DNA from: Chinchilla lanigera
Taxonomy: Eukaryota; Chordata; Mammalia; Rodentia; Chinchillidae
Direction: 5' to 3'
NCBI RefSeq assembly: GCF_000276665.1
Contig: NW_004955463.1
Coordinates: 13,489,195-13,553,194, forward strand
Length of the DNA: 64,000 nucleotides
Shown: positions 44,201 to 56,200 of the stretch, one piece after another
Numbering within the stretch: position 1 is the stretch's first letter
Layout of the letters: each line of letters opens with the position of its first letter
Notes under the pieces: generated by a model
Told to the model about the DNA's origin: nothing
What the model saw: the letters and a program-made list of their open reading frames with translations, nothing else
Database searches by the model: none
Program-made: the position numbers and the translations under genes

Positions 44201-47200
44201 GTGTGTGGGTGTTTCTTTGCTTCTCTTGGATATATACCTAGGAAATGGAATTGCTGGGTTTTATGGTAACTCTAAATGCCAAATTATTTTTCAAAGTGCC
44301 TATACCATTTTACATTCCTACCAATAATAGGTAAGGGTTCCACTTTCTCCACATCCTCACCAACACTTGTTATTGTCTATGTTGTTTTTTTTTGTCTTTT
44401 GAGACAAGATCTCACTATATAGTCTAGGCTGGCCTGGAACTCGCTGTGTATCCCAGGCTGGCTATGAACTCACAATCCTTCTGCCTTGGCCTCCCAAATT
44501 GTGGAATTACAGGTGTGTGCTACCACACCCAGCTCTTGTCTTTTTTTATTATAGTCATCTGAATGATATAAAGTGGCATCTCTTTGCTATTTTGATTTTT
44601 AGTTCCCTTATGATTAATGACATCAAACATCTTTTGATAGGTTTATTGGCCATTAACATGAGTTGGGGGTCTTGCTGTTTTACCCAGGCTGGCTTCAAAG
44701 TCCTGGGCTCAAGCGATTTTTCAGCCTCAGCCTCCCCCATAGTTGGGACTATAGCTATGCCCCTGTAGATTTCTTTGAAGAAATGAGATGTTCAAATAAT
44801 GTGCCATTTTTTTTCAACTGGATTGTCTTCATTACTGAGTTACAGTTCTGTATGTATTCTGGATAGAAATTCCTTATCTGATGTCCGATTTGCAAATATT
44901 TTCTTTCATTCTCTGGTTTTCTTTCTTTCTTCTTTTTCTTCTTCTTTTTTTTTGAGACAAGGTCTCTCTGTATTTCAGGCTGGCCTTGAGTTCACTATGT
45001 AGCCCAAGCTGGTCTCAAATTCACAATGATCCTCCTGCCTCAGCCTCCCAAGTACTGGGATTACAGGCATATACTACCGTGTTCAGCTGGTTTGCTTTCT
45101 TTTTTAAAAAAAATTACGTTTATTAGTTTGCAATACATAATGGATACATTCATCATAAGGAGTTGATACATGTATGATTTCACTTTGTGGAAGGTGGCCT
45201 TTAAGATACAAAAGTTTGTTTGTTTATTTTGTGGTACTAGGGATTGAATTCAGGACCTTTACACAGAACTACATTCCCCAGCCATTTTTAAATTGCTTTA
45301 TTTTGAAACAGGATCTTGGTTTCGTTTTTCATTTTTGAGACTGGCTCTTTATGTAGCCAAGACTGGCATCAAACTAGGTGATCCTCCTGCTTCAGCTCTG
45401 GAGTGCTATCATTACAGGGGTGTACCATCACGCCTGGCTGAAGGTTTAAAATTCTTATGTCCAGCTCATCAACTCTCTCTCTCTCATTGCTGTGCTCACA
45501 CACTCTTACACACTCAGGGCACAGTGCACAGTTGCTCCCAGGAGCCTTCCTCACTTCCAACTTAGGGTCCTTCTCCACCTTAGCGTTGTGGTGCAGTTGG
45601 TGGAGAGGGGTTTGTGCCTGCAGTCAGAGGCGTGATGAGCAGTCTCCACGGCAGATAGATGGGGCAAGCGGGAGGTTCTGGCAATGCACCACATCTCTCC
45701 CAGGTTCCAGGAACAGATTCTGTGGAAGCAGATCTGTGCTGCTTGGTCCCACTTAACAAATACACCAGGCATGGTGGTACACATCTATAATCCCAGCACT
45801 GTGGGGGGCTGAGGCAGGAGGATTGAAAGTTCAACCTAGACTGGGCAATTTAATGACTTGGTGAAGACCTGTCTCAAAATAAAAAATAAAAGGGCTAGCT
45901 AGAGATGTTGCTCAGTGTGAAGGGTCAGTTGAGAGAGAGAGAGAAAGATAGGAAGGGATCGGTTTAGACAACCCAGGGCAAGTGTTCTTAACCTGGGTTC
46001 CACAGCACCCCTGAAACCCTGTGCATGATGTTGGGTGTAGTCCATTTTTCTAGGACAGGAGTCCATGGCCTTCATCAGATTTCCCAAATGATTTGCTAAA
46101 CAAGAAGGGCTCAGAACCACCAATCAATAGCGCCTTGCAGATCCAAACAATGTCCAAGTTCTGTGGCTGAATTTCTTCCTGCCCCAAGGGGTGCAAGCCC
46201 CAAGTCCCTTATTGAGATATCGGGGGTGTCACCTGCCAGTGGCCCATTGGGCTGTCAGAATTCAGCCCAGGGAGCAGGCTGGACCCAGGGAAGGACCAGG
46301 ACCACCTGCGCCCTGCCTTGGATCCCTGAAGGCACTCCGAAGGCAGGCACACGGGGGGAAGAATAGCCCTTCTCCCCTCTCCTAGAGGCCCCCAGATCCA
46401 CCGCAGAAAATCGAGGGCAGGAAGAGGGGCTGGGCCTGAGGGGCCGCCTCGCTCCCATCTGCAGCGCATCAGTGGGGCAGCGGGTGGGGCTCACCAGGGG
46501 GCCGAGAGGAAATGAGAATAAACACAGCACACGGAGCGGGAAGGGGCGGGGGGCTGCAGCCTCAGCCCCTTGGCAGCCCATGAAGGGAAGTGACACAATG
46601 AGGAATGTGTTTCCCTCTGCTGTCCCCATGTGGGGGTGGGAGGCAGAGCCCTGAGAATGGCCAGACCCCACCAGGGGTCCAGGGCGCAGGCTGCAGCCCA
46701 GGAGGGGCGGGCATGGAGGGCGGGGCCTGGAAGCCAAAGAGCGCGGACAGGAAGGGCACCACCCCCAGGCAGGCTGTGCTTATCTGCCTGCAGTGTCACC
46801 TTGTGCACGTCCTGCATGCGCCCAGCGCTGGGAGCCCAACACCGGCTCCTTTTCCTCAAGCAAATCCAGGACTCTGGAGACCAGCTGAGTCCTGGCCGTG
46901 GGAAAGGCTGAGCAGGTTACTTGGTCCACCCCCGACGCAGGGAGCAAGCCTCCCTCCCTGCCCTAGACACCCATTTCCTCTCCCTGGCAAGATAAGGCAC
47001 TGGCTTCAATAACCACCCCTTCTTGTAATCTGGAGCTGTCCTCAGGCTTTGTCTGCAGAGCCCAAACTCCCTGCCTCTGCCTGGGCTGAGAAGGGGAGGC
47101 AGGATCCCTCTGTGCACTCCCCCACCAACCCATGTTCTTGCTGTGGCCCTTCTGAGGCCGAGTTCATTCCAGGAGTTGGCCACGCTCACCCTTTGCCCCC

Positions 47201-50200
47201 TGATCTCCCAGGCCCTGGGATGGGTGCAGAGAGGATGCTGGGACACAGGCAGGCAGGAGGCACCTCAGCAGTGAGGCTTGGGACACACTCTGGCCTCAGG
47301 CTGGTCTGGGTTGCCCTTGAGTTGGTGGGTCATGACCCTGGCCCTCTAGGCAGCTCTCTCCCTGGGTATGCCTGGCACAGAGGATGGGCTGAGGGAGAAA
47401 ATGGTGGTCCAGCACCCACCTTAGTCTTTGGGGGCCCCCCAGCACCCCCCAACCCTGATGTATCAGACGCAGGTGCCATATGTCCCCAGAGGGTGGGAAC
47501 TACCTGCAGCCTGACAGAGCTGCACTCTGGCCTTGTGTTGGTGGAACACAAGGTCAAAGGCTGCCATCCCCTACCCCAGGCAGGGTGGAGTTTGGCCCCA
47601 GCCTCTTCTTGTCCTGCCTGGAAGCCATGCTTCTGTGGCTCCTAGTTCTGTGACTCCTAAGAGCGGTGGAGGAGGCAGAACTGAGCACCTTCAGTGGAAC
47701 TGTTACCCCGGGGCTCTTCTGAAGACTGAGGAGGCTGGGCCATGGCTTACAACCCTGCCCTGAAATCTGGACTGGGCAGATCACCACCAGCTGCCTCCTG
47801 TGTCCTCCAGCCCACGGAGAGAGCTGCAGGGATATAGTTGCTGTCACTTTCACAGAAGACTGTGACAGCTGGGCTGGAGGTTCCCAGGGAAGTCCTGAGA
47901 GGTCCTGGAGGTGCCGGGCAGCTGGAAGTGGAGCAGTGTGGCCTCCTGAGTCCCTGTGCATGCAGTGCTCTGGCCACCCCTTGAAGGCCTCATCTGAAGC
48001 CTTCCTGTCCCATCTCTTGGCTTCTCCATTGAACATTTTCTGGCCCAGCCCCCTTGATGGTGGTCAGAAAAGCTGAGGAGACCTATGGGGGTGCAAAGGG
48101 CGTCCTGCCAGGGCTGAGGAGAGCAGAGATGTAGAAGGAAATCAAGTCCCAGGACAGGCCAGCTCCTGTGGGGGTGCCGAGCGGGACAGGCTGAGGCCTC
48201 CACATGCCTCCACAGGGACCTGAGGAACAACGTCATCAGCACGGTGCAGCCGGGAGCCTTCCTGGGCCTGGGGGAGCTGAAGCGCTTGTGAGTGGCATGT
48301 CCTGCCCCCAACCTCCCTGTTCCCCTAAACCCTAGAGAAAGTCCCGGATCCCGTGAGCCCCTCTTTATCAGTCCCCACTGTCTGTTTCTCAGCCCCCAGC
48401 CTCTACTGGGCACACTGGCTGGGATCAAGTGCACAGGCATTTCAAGCCCTCTGTGGCACTGGGCCCCAGCCCTCCCCCCACGCACGCGTGTCCCAGGTGC
48501 ACACGTGTAGCTCTCACAAGCAAAGCACGTGCCACCTTGGAGCCTACGTGTTGAGTGTGCCTCTTTCTCTAGAGATCTCTCCAACAACCGGATCGGCTGT
48601 CTCCCCTCCGACACCTTCCAAGGCCTCCCCAGGCTTGTCCGGCTGTGAGTGATGGGAGGGAGGAGGCGGCGCCAGACCCTTCAGTCCCTGCCTTCTCTCC
48701 TCCCACCCTCCTGTTCCCTGGCCCAGGAAGGGCCTGAATCTGCTCCCCATTCCCCTGCCCCCTGCTCCCTGCAGGAACATATCTGGAAACATCTTCTCCA
48801 GCCTGCAACCCGGGGTCTTTGATGAGCTGCCAGCCCTTAAGGTCGTGTGAGTATCTTTCCCAGCCCAGGAGAGGACTCTGCTCTTTTCCTCTGCCCAGGA
48901 GGCAGCCTGGAGCCCGATGAGTAGGCAGTACACAGTGTCCCTGTGGAGGGGCGCTCACACGCCCACGTCTGTCCTTCCTAGCCCTGCCAACCTCAGTCAC
49001 ATGCCCGTTCCTCTGCTCTGCTCTGTGACCTGTCTGCCCATCCCACAGGGACTTTGGCACTGAGTTCCTGACCTGCGACTGCCACCTAGGCTGGCTGCTC
49101 CCCTGGGCCCGGAATCACTCCCTGCAGCTGTCCGAGCGCACACAGTGTGCCTATCCCAGTGCCCTGCACGGCCGCACCCTGGGTGCCCTACAGGAGACAC
49201 AGCTCCGCTGCGGTGAGCCAACCCCAGCCTGCCCTCAGCGCAGCCTGTGTGCTGCGGGGCCCTGTGGCGGGTATGTCCTCCTCCTCCTCCTCCCCTCCTT
49301 CCGCAGGGTAGTCCTCCACCACCTTTCCTAAACTTCCTTTGGGGCTGGCTGCCCTGTCACATTTCCATCTAGTCCCAACCTCTTTGGGTAGCACATGTGC
49401 TTAAAAGGAGGAGCCCTCCTCTGTGTCCCAAATCCGCCCACTCCTCCCCTTTGCTCTCACCTCTGCAGACTTTGTCTTGCCCCCTTTTTTTTCCTGCCTT
49501 GCCCACCGAGCCCAGTGGGCCCTTTTGCATGCAGGCAAATAGTTCAGGCCTCAGTGTGTGCATCTCCTCGTAGAGGGGGCCCTGGAGCTGCATACCCACC
49601 ACCTCATCCCATCCCTGCGCCAAGTGGTGTTCCAGGGCGACCGGCTGCCCTTCCAGTGCTCCGCCAGCTACTTGGGCAATGACACCCACATCCGATGGTA
49701 CCACAACCGGGCCCCAGTGGAGGGAGACGAGCAGGCAGGCATCCTCCTGGCCGAGAGCCTCATCCATGACTGTACCTTCATCACCAGGTAGGGGCTGGGC
49801 TACCCCTTCTCTGCGTGTGCACAGGGTAGGGTGGCCACCTTCCGTATCGGCCATCTGCCAAAAAGCTGTGCCCAGATGTGCTTAGGGGTGTGTGTGTGTG
49901 TGTGTGTGTGTAGACCTAAGATTTGATCACAAGTGGTCTGAATAGAGCCTAGGAGTTTAAAAGTGACATTTCTTTAGTGGCTTAATCCCTACAGTAGACC
50001 TGTAAGATGTGAGATTATTTCCATAGGAAAAAAGGGAAATTTGCCAGCTGTGGTGGTACATGCCTGTAAACCCAGCACTCTGGGTGATTGTTAGCAAAAA
50101 TTAAAGATACACTGGGGATGTAGCTCAGTGTGAAGGCCCTGGTGAATCTCCAGGACCAAAAAAATAAATATATAAATAAATAAAGGGAAATCAAAACTCA

Positions 50201-53200
50201 GGAAAACAATAACCACAAGGATGATCAGAATGAAAGGAGTGTGTGCCCTGTCCCTGGTACACTGAAGGACAGAGGCTGTGTCTGGGCACCTGTGGGGGCC
50301 TGGCCGGAGGGCATGGAGAGTGGCAGCAGACTGGGCTGGACTGCACCTCACTGAGCCGATGCCCGTCCACCTGCCCACAGCGAGCTGACTCTGTCTCACA
50401 TCGGCGTGTGGGCCTCAGGCGAATGGGAGTGCTCCGTGTCCACGGTCCAGGGCAATGCCAGCAAGAAGGTGGAGATCGTGGTGCTGGAGACCTCTGCCTC
50501 CTACTGCCCTGCCGAGCGCATTGCCAACAACCGCGGCGACTTCAGGTTCGCACTGCTCTGCTCCGGAGAGGGTGACCCGAGATCCGAGCACAACCCTCTC
50601 TGCTGCCCCTGCCCGACACCCACTTTCACACCTGAGAGCACTGGGGACCAGAGGCTCGCTGTCCTCTTGTCACAGAGCCATTTCAGGCGGCCACAGCCCT
50701 GTGGGTAGGGCCACCATCTGTGAGGTGTTGCACATGGCACAAAGGCTTCTCACAGCTCCCTTCCATGAAGAGTTTGCAAAGGTCTCCCACAGACACTGTC
50801 GCATTTCTTGCTGGCACATGTACATGATACCGTCACATTTTAATATCTCAACAGCCTTCCCTGGAAGCAGGGTAGGTATGAGATTCCCCACTGTACAGCC
50901 TAAAATAGGAGCCCAGAGAGGGCAAGGGACTTGCCTAACGCCATAGCTAAGTGGCAGAGCTTAGATTTAAACTCCAAAGTCTGAGTTGTGCCCCAGGACC
51001 CAGTCACCTGGGACCACACTGTCAGAGCACAGAGTTAGCAAGCAGAAACTGGGAACCCCGTGGACACCCTCTGGCATCCCCTCTGGGATCCTCACCCAGA
51101 CCTAGGGTCTGGCCTCAGTCCTAAGGGTGGGGTTGGGGTTGGTCCTGAGGCACCAGGGTCATGGCACTTTCCTGCTCTGCCCCTAGGTGGCCTCGAACTC
51201 TGGCGGGCATCACGGCCTACCAGCCCTGCCTACAGTATCCCTTTACCTCCGTGCCCTTGAGTGGAGGTGCCCCAGGCACCCGAGCCTCCCGTCGCTGTGA
51301 CCGGGCTGGCCACTGGGAGCCGGGGGACTATTCCCACTGCCTGTACACCAATGACATCACCAGGGTGCTGTACACCTTCGTGCTGGTGAGGCTGGGAGCA
51401 GAGGGGAGGATGGGACGGTGGAGCCGGATGGCCCACGGGGGTTGGGGGGGAGCCCAGCCCCCAGGGCTGCACACAGGGCTGTGGGCCAGGACCTTCTCTG
51501 CTGGCATTGTCCTTTACCTTCCCTCTTCTGGGAGTTCAGAGCCACCAAAGCCACCCTAGGAGAGTGGACCAGGCCTCTACCCCACTCCTCTCTCCGCCAA
51601 AACATTGAGACATGGTCCATTCGTCCTTGCTGCTGGAAGGGGATGGCTTCAGCCTCGCATCACCTCCTACCTTGACTTGATGACCGGTAGTTTAGGCCCC
51701 TTTCCACAGCCACAGCGGCCCCAGGAGAGAGGCCTTTGGGGCCGTGCAGGGGCAAAAGGACAAGACAGGAAGCAGGATGCTGCTCTTTCCTCCTCCTACA
51801 CCCTCAGATGCCCATCAATGCTTCCAATGCACTGACCCTGGCCCACCAGCTGCGAGTGTACACGGCAGAGGCTGCCAGCTTCTCGGACATGATGGATGTA
51901 GTCTACGTGGCTCAGATGATCCAGAAATTTTTGGGTTATGTTGACCAGATTAAAGAGGTGAGATTTTGTTCTCTGGAGCCCCTGGAAAGCACCTGCCATG
52001 GGCTTAGCCCCTAGGTCCCAACCCGCCTCCTGCCCTCTGACCACCCTGCCCCCTCCAGCTGGTGGAGGTGATGGTGGACATGGCCAGCAACCTGATGCTG
52101 GTGGACGAGCACCTGCTGTGGCTGGCCCAGCGCGAGGACAAGGCCTGCAGTGGCATCTTGGGCGCCCTGGAGCGCATCGGGGGTGCTGTCCTCAGCCCCC
52201 ACGCCCAGCACATCTCTGTGGTAACGTGGGTCAGCACGGGGGGAGGAGCCAGCCCTTTCTTCTCCACTGTGTCCCCAAGGACAGTGAGCTAAGTTTGAGG
52301 TGTCAGGGGCAGTCCAGAGGGCAGGTCCAGGGCTGCTGAAGTCTTCGGCTTCCTGGTGGACTGAGTTGCAGGGCCGGCCTGATGGCAACAAACAGGAGCT
52401 GGAGGAACAACAGGGAGGCTCGGTCACTCGTGACAGTAAGAAGGGATGGCAGTTCCATGAGGCAGTGACATTTCCAACTTGGTGGGGTCGTTCACCAATG
52501 AATGACCATGGTAAAGCTGTGCCTACATGCAAGATACCATTTCGGCACTTTGGGAAGTGCCAAGGTTAGATGTGGACCCTGCTCTATAACCAAGTTGAGG
52601 CAGAGTGTGGTGGTGCTTGCCTATAATCCCAGCACTCAGGAGGCTGAGCGAGGAGGATCTTGAGTTTGAGGCCAGCCTGCGCTATAGGAGACTTTGTCTC
52701 AGAAAAGCAGCAGGAAGAGGTGAGCAGCGCAGATGAGAACATTGATGGAGCACCAGTGCCACAGCAGGAAGAGGAAAGTCCCTGGCCAGGGCGTGGGTGG
52801 GAGAGCCCTGCACACTAAGGCACCCACTTTGAAAAGACCTCAAGGAATAAAGGGATGCAGGCACCGCCCCAGCGGGTCTGCACCAGGGACATGTGCAACA
52901 CCGGGAGCTGCCCAATCTCTGTCCTAGAACTCCAGGAATGTAGCGCTAGAGGCCTACCTCATCAAGCCACACAGCTACATGGGTCTCAGCTGTACAGCCT
53001 TCCAGAGACAGGAGCTGGGGGTGGTGGGGCCAAGGCTGGGCGGCCCTGGCCACAGCACCCCACCTGAGCCCGAGCTCCTCGCTGACCAGCACCTCCGCTT
53101 CCGCTGCACCACCGGGAGACCCAACATTTCCCTGTCATCCTTCCACATCAAGGTGGGCGTGGGGGCGGTTGGGGGTCAGTGTCTGGTGGTGAGGTGGGTG

Positions 53201-56200
53201 GTATGGGGGCAGGTCGGAAGACTTCAGAGCCCACAGGTCTCGAGTGTCTCTGAGGACCTCCTCTGTCCCCCCAGAACAGCGTGGCCCTGGCCTCCATCCA
53301 GCTGCCACCCAGCCTCTTCTCATCCCTTCCGGCTTCCCTGGCTCCCCCGGTACCTCCAGACTGCACCCTGCAACTGCTGGTCTTCCGAAACGGCCGCCTC
53401 TTCCGCAGCCATGGCAACACCTCCCGGCCCGGAGCTGGCGGGCCTGGCAAGAGGCGTGGTGTGGCCACCCCTGTCATCTTCGCGGGCACCAGTAAGGGAC
53501 TGAACTCCCCGCACACGTCTGCCCTTCCTGCCCGCAGCACCACTGCCCTGGGGGAGGGCTGAGGATAAAGGGTCTCTCACTCGTTCCTAAGGAGAACAGG
53601 CTCCAGTGAACAGCAGATTTTAGGAGGGCTGTAAGCACAAATTTCAGCACACTCTGAACACACTTGCACTTCCTGCTGAGCCACACACGGCCCTGGCAGG
53701 TGCTGTCCCTGTGTTACAAGGGGCGCAGGAGAATGCAGCCCATGTCCTGCCACACGGAGGCTACTGTCTTCCTGAGTGGTCGGAGACTGGAGTAACACTC
53801 AGGGCCGCCTTGGACAGGGCCGAGGAGGCTGCTGCCCAACAGGCGGCCCTGGTGAGAGGTGTCCTGAAAGACTATGGCCCTGGCATTGCGGCCAGAGGTG
53901 GGGCTGAGCAGGAAGCCTTGCTCATGGCCAGGATTCCCAAAGGCATAAAGGGGTGTGGGGACCAGGGTGGGGGGCAAAGTGACTCGAGACAGGGCGGATG
54001 GGGACACTGCCGGACAGAAGGCCTCACTTAGGTCTGGCACCAGGAGCAAAGGGACACACACTGGCAGCCCCACTCTCAGCGAGAAGCTCCATGCAGCAGG
54101 CCCAGGCCAGTGCAAAACATGGCTAGGCACATCTGAAAGCCCCTCAGAGTCTCAGCACTGCCTTCCAAGCCTTGTGTGGTGGCACGTGCCTGTCATTCTG
54201 GCATTCTGGAAGGCTGAATCAGGAGGGTTGCAATTTTGCCTGAGCAACTTGGTGATTTAGGGAGACTGTCTCAAAGAGAAAAAGGGGTTCTGGGTTTAAT
54301 CACCAATACCACTAGATAAATGATAGATATATTGATAGATGATAGATAGATCTGCCTTCCTCTGTATACCATCCCTACAAGAAGGACTCTGTGCCCTTTT
54401 CCCAGCCAGGTTGGCTGTCACTACCCCGGGTCCCCTGCCTGCCCCGCTCTGGCTGGAAAGGCTCCCTAAGCTGCACAGCGCTGTGGTACACGTGCACCCC
54501 TGCACAGACAACTGCGTCCTTGCAGACGGCACCCTTCAGCAGGGAGCAGTCCCTGGCATTGAACAGCAGTGCTGGACATTCAGCGTGCATAGTTAACAAG
54601 GGACAACCCAGCCTTGTAGGGGTCAGGAAGGCCTTTCCTGAAAACCAAGCTTTCTGAGACCCGAGTCCCCCAAGGAAGGCAATGTCGGTGTCAGCGGCAG
54701 TGGAAAGTGTAGGGTTAGGGATCCGTGTGGCCCAAGTGCCAGGCACATCCCCTCACAGGTCTGCCCGGAGCTTCTCTCTTCCTTGTCCTCCCATGCCACC
54801 CTGCTGGCCCCTCCCAGGTGTCCTCCTGACACCTGCCTTCACCCAGCCTCCTCCACATTAGCCGCTTCCTCCCTGTCCCAAGTACGCAGCGAGTCCTCTC
54901 TTCCTGGAGGAGCATGCCATCCTTCTCCTTGGGCATCTATAGTGGCACTCTACACTAAGCCGTATCCCCTCTTATTCATTATTTATTTTGAGACAAGTTC
55001 TATGTTGCCCAGGCTGGGCTCAAATTTAGAATCCTCCTGCCTCAGCTTCCTAACTGTCAGCCATGAACTTCCGTAGCCAGCTAGCGCTTCTTTATTTTTG
55101 CTTCTCACACCTGCCTAGTCTCCCCGATTAGACTGTGGCTCATACTTGGCATCCACCTCTGTCTCCAAGCCCCACCCAGTGCTCCACCCCGCAGGTATCA
55201 TGCAAGCTCCGACTGCTGCCACCACTGCCACTTGTCCGCCCTCCCTGCTCTGCATCCAGGCCAGCCTCCCACACAGCCTGTGTGTCCACATGGACTTCCC
55301 TCTCCCTGTAGGTGGCTGTGGCGTGGGGAACCTGACCGAGCCAGTGGCTGTGTCTCTGCGACACTGGGCTGAGGGGGCCGATCCCATGGCAGCCTGGTGG
55401 AGCCAGGAGGGGCCCGGGGGCTGGAGCTCAGAAGGCTGCCAGCTGCGCTCCAGCCAGCCCAACGTCAGCTCCCTGCACTGCCAGCACCTGGGCAGTGTGG
55501 CTGTGCTCATGGTGGGTATGATGGGGCATGATGGGCAAGGGGCACATGGGCAGTGATGTGGGAGACTCTAATCACAGACAGGCAGCAGCCTACTGAGCCC
55601 CATACCTGTGTGGGCTCCCAGGACGCAGCCTCTGGCCTCTCTGTCACAGGAGATGGGCGGTCCTGTGTCTCCCCTTATGTGCAGAGCTGGACCTGAAACC
55701 CGTGGCCTTCCCCCTGCACCGTACTCCCCGAAACCGAGACTCTCCGAGGGGAAAACCAACATGGGAGCATTCACGACCCCTCTCTTACCACATCTGTCCC
55801 CTACTTTCCCGGATTCTGAGCAGGCCTGCAGCTGTGTCACAGATAGAACCTGCCCCGCCACTTCTGGATTTTACAGGCTGAGGATGTGAAAAGTTCCTGG
55901 AGAGGCAGGACATCAAGGCTGTCAGTGTCTCCTCTAGCGGACTCCTAAGAGTGGCTGGCCGTGCCTAGGAAAAGGGCCTGGGGGGCTGGCAAGTTTGGCT
56001 CACTCCTTCCTCCCTCCTTCTCAGGAGCTGAGTGCTTTCCCCAAGGAGCCTGGGGGCTCTGGGGCCGGGCTGCACCCTGTCGTGTACCCCTGCACAGCCC
56101 TGCTGCTGCTCTGCCTCTTCTCTACCATCATCACCTACATCCTCAACCACAGGTGAGCGCTGCAGGGAGGGTGGTCAGGCTCACCCAGGACAGTGACTGC

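Larger units (their letters stand above)
43690..44930 (-). mobile_element. Old L1 LINE (3' part), interrupted by SINEs
   Basis: The plus strand reads the complement of an ancient L1M-type element: 'caaccactaatctactttct', 'tggcttctttcacccagtgt', 'aatattccaccgtgtgagta', 'ttcatcagatgctgaacttc', 'tatacctaggaaatggaatt' and, after the SINEs, 'gatttgcaaatattttcttt'. Three segments (43690-44384, 44536-44654, 44766-44930) are collinear, separated by a B1 at 44385 and a B1-like piece at 44655. Confidence 0.88.
38390..48215 (+). other. ADGRA2 intron 2 (9.8 kb)
   Basis: Holds motif copies B and C, several SINEs and an old L1 (43690-44930). Stretches 38650-40215, 41450-42000, 42115-42655, 42755-43300 and 45930-48215 show no element I can name and no coding signal. 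Confidence 0.85.

Noticed and set aside
49679..49885. Shadow frames within ADGRA2 exons 7-12
   Set aside because: They overlap the conserved receptor frame and have no independent support.
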